Source of the DNA: Microcystis sp. T1-4
Lineage (GTDB): Bacteria > Cyanobacteriota > Cyanobacteriia > Cyanobacteriales > Microcystaceae
Length of the DNA stretch: 40,901 nt
Direction of reading: 5' to 3'
Assembly: GCF_000297435.1 (NCBI RefSeq)
Contig: NZ_CAIP01000368.1
Coordinates: 1 to 40,901 of the forward strand
Positions 39,405 through 40,901 of this stretch are shown here, piece after piece. A model generated the notes under the pieces. That model worked only from the letters and a program-made list of their open reading frames with translations, ran no database searches and was not told the origin of the DNA. Each line of letters begins with the position of its first letter. The first letter of the stretch is position 1. The translations under genes were made by a program, and so were the position numbers.

Positions 39405-40901
39405 ATGTTACCAGCGATCGGTCAAAATCATCCCCAATCTGGTAATTATGCGCCCTTAGATAGCCATCTCTGGGCTGATGCCACCTATCCCCTGGGGGCG
39501 CATTATCGGAGCGATAGTGTCACCTTTGCCGTCTATTCTAGAAATGCCAGTCAGATTCTTCTGGAAATCTACGATCGCCCGACGGGAGAAAACGCTAAGT
39601 ATGATTACTGGTTGACAAAAAACCCAAAGGATGATACATGGCGGGCAAAAATCGCTGGTATTGCCCACGGCAGCTACTACGCTTTTCGCTGTTGGGGTCC
39701 CAATTGGCAATTTGATCAAAAATGGCAAAGAGGCCACAGTAACGCCGGTTTTCGGGCAGATGTGGACGATTTTGGCCATCGTTTTAACCCCAATAAAGTC
39801 CTCTTCGATCCCTACGCGCGAGAACTTTCCCACGACCTAGAAACCCCGGCCATGGTCGCGGCCGGAGAAAATGTTGGAATCTATGCCACAGGAGGGGGGG
39901 ACTACAAAGGAGTAATCCAGCGGCAATACGATACGGGTAAATGGTCGCCCAAAGGCATTGTGATCGCTCCAGATGGGACTTCTACCGGGATTCGTCCCCG
40001 TCTGGGTGCCGAAAAAGCGATCATTTATGAGGCCCATGTACGCGGTTTCAGCAATCACCCCTCCGCTAGTCGTTTAGAAGATATTCTCAAGGGAATTAGG
40101 GGTTTTGAGGAAGTGGCCAACGTTCCCGACCAGTACAGGGGAACTTATGCGGGAGCCGGCTATATGGCCAAATACCTAAAAGCGCTAGGATTTACCACGA
40201 TCGAACTCTTACCGGTCCAGGAAACCGCTAACGATAATAACCCCGACGATCGCCCCGGTGGTAACTATTGGGGTTACATGACCTTTGGTTATTTCGCCCC
40301 CGATCGCCGTTATGCTTATGATCGCTCCCCCGGGGGACCCACCAGAGAGTTTAAGTCCATGGTCAAAGCTTTCCACGACCAGGGTATGGAAGTTTATCTC
40401 GATGTGGTCTATAATCACACCGGAGAAGGGGGCAATTGGGGCAGCAACGATGTCACCCGATTGGTTAGTTTTGGTGGTTTTGATGTGGTGGAATACTATC
40501 AACTCACCGACGAACATTATCTAGTCGATGGGGCCACTGGCTGCGGAAATCAATTAAATTTTTCCCATAGTGTCACCTGCAATCTGGTTCTTGATTCCCT
40601 CACCTATTGGTTAGAAACCATGGCAGTTGATGGTTTTCGTTTTGATCTGGCCCCCGTTCTCGGTCGAACTCCTTCTAGTCATGAACGAGAAGATCGGGGC
40701 AAACAAAAACAATTTTTTCCTAAACATCCTTTGTTAGCAAAGATCAAGAAATTAGGCAAGAAATACGATGCGGAAATGATCGCCGAAGCTTGGGATCGCT
40801 GGGGTTACGAAGTGGGGAATTTCCCGACAGGTTGGGGAGAATGGAATGGCCGTTATCGCGATGCAATCCGGCGTTTTTGCAAGGGGGATGGTAATACTTT
40901 T
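39405..40901 (+). CDS. glgX: Glycogen debranching enzyme / isoamylase-type GH13, truncated at window edge
   Basis: The frame from ATG 39405 runs open for 499 codons to the last base. The N-terminal CBM48 segment (YPLGAHYRSDSVTFAVYSRN, about residues 29-48) is followed by the GH13 barrel. Asp333 lies in VYLDVVYNH (330-338), the nucleophile Asp414 in VDGFRFDLAP (409-418) and the acid/base Glu461 in AEMIAEAWDRWG (456-467). These mark a GlgX/isoamylase-type debranching enzyme that hydrolyses alpha-1,6 branches of glycogen, acting with GlgP. Its C-terminal part lies outside the window. GlgX versus isoamylase cannot be decided from the visible part. Confidence 0.92.
   Translation, partial: MLPAIGQNHPQSGNYAPLDSHLWADATYPLGAHYRSDSVTFAVYSRNASQILLEIYDRPTGENAKYDYWLTKNPKDDTWRAKIAGIAHGSYYAFRCWGPNWQFDQKWQRGHSNAGFRADVDDFGHRFNPNKVLFDPYARELSHDLETPAMVAAGENVGIYATGGGDYKGVIQRQYDTGKWSPKGIVIAPDGTSTGIRPRLGAEKAIIYEAHVRGFSNHPSASRLEDILKGIRGFEEVANVPDQYRGTYAGAGYMAKYLKALGFTTIELLPVQETANDNNPDDRPGGNYWGYMTFGYFAPDRRYAYDRSPGGPTREFKSMVKAFHDQGMEVYLDVVYNHTGEGGNWGSNDVTRLVSFGGFDVVEYYQLTDEHYLVDGATGCGNQLNFSHSVTCNLVLDSLTYWLETMAVDGFRFDLAPVLGRTPSSHEREDRGKQKQFFPKHPLLAKIKKLGKKYDAEMIAEAWDRWGYEVGNFPTGWGEWNGRYRDAIRRFCKGDGNTF

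Noticed and set aside
39245..39445. 66-residue plus-strand frame before the debranching gene
   Set aside because: It overlaps both the relic and the start of the GH13 gene and lacks any recognisable protein character.

Overview
The window looks like the chromosome of a bloom-forming cyanobacterium, most likely Microcystis aeruginosa or a close relative. Three things point there. The octamer GCGATCGC (HIP1) and its core CGATCG recur throughout. Cyanobacterial family genes are present (rbcR LysR regulator, Ycf33/DUF751, DUF3370, an LpxB-like protein paired with a GH3 hydrolase). Intergenic DNA is full of heptamer repeats, MITE-like repeats and transposase debris. The species call is inference from these traits, not from a database match.

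Layout. 0-7.1 kb: tsaE, an LpxB-like protein, a GH3 hydrolase, rbfA, a Ycf33-family membrane protein, a DUF3370 protein, a TolB-like lipoprotein and a small protein. 7.4-15.7 kb: tRNA-Asp(GTC) with a consensus-like promoter, glycogen phosphorylase, an HpnA-like epimerase, two tandem FluC/CrcB fluoride channel genes, rsmA-ispE and ureD with an unknown upstream gene. 15.9-17.7 kb: a two-gene AAA ATPase + DUF4276 (TOPRIM-like) cassette that resembles split OLD-type defence systems. 17.9-23.3 kb: gyrA, a ComEA-like HhH protein with a TM2/SHOCT protein, and asnS.

23.3-28.9 kb is an accessory island: yefM-yoeB, a CopG/BrnT-like pair, a UPF0175-PIN(DUF3368) pair, several small orphan genes, a RelE-like remnant and an IS4-type transposase remnant, separated by direct repeats, a 126-bp MITE-like element and a three-copy terminator module. 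28.9-34.7 kb returns to housekeeping genes: sppA, aroH, two alpha/beta hydrolases, an M48 protease, a small membrane protein and rbcR.

34.7-39.0 kb is the most interesting part. A long prokaryotic Argonaute (747 aa, predicted DEDD catalytic tetrad intact) sits 3 bp behind a Cas4/RecB-like PD-(D/E)XK nuclease with a C-terminal cysteine cluster. Divergent from this pair is an XRE repressor-ImmA/IrrE metalloprotease operon. The 157-bp intergenic region between them holds two 19-bp palindromes, GTTGACT-N5-AGTCAAC and a one-mismatch version, 43 bp apart. The first embeds the -35 box of a near-consensus promoter for the repressor gene. I infer a self-contained Argonaute defence module held off by a protease-sensitive repressor and released by stress or infection. 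The window ends inside a glycogen debranching enzyme gene that runs off the right edge.
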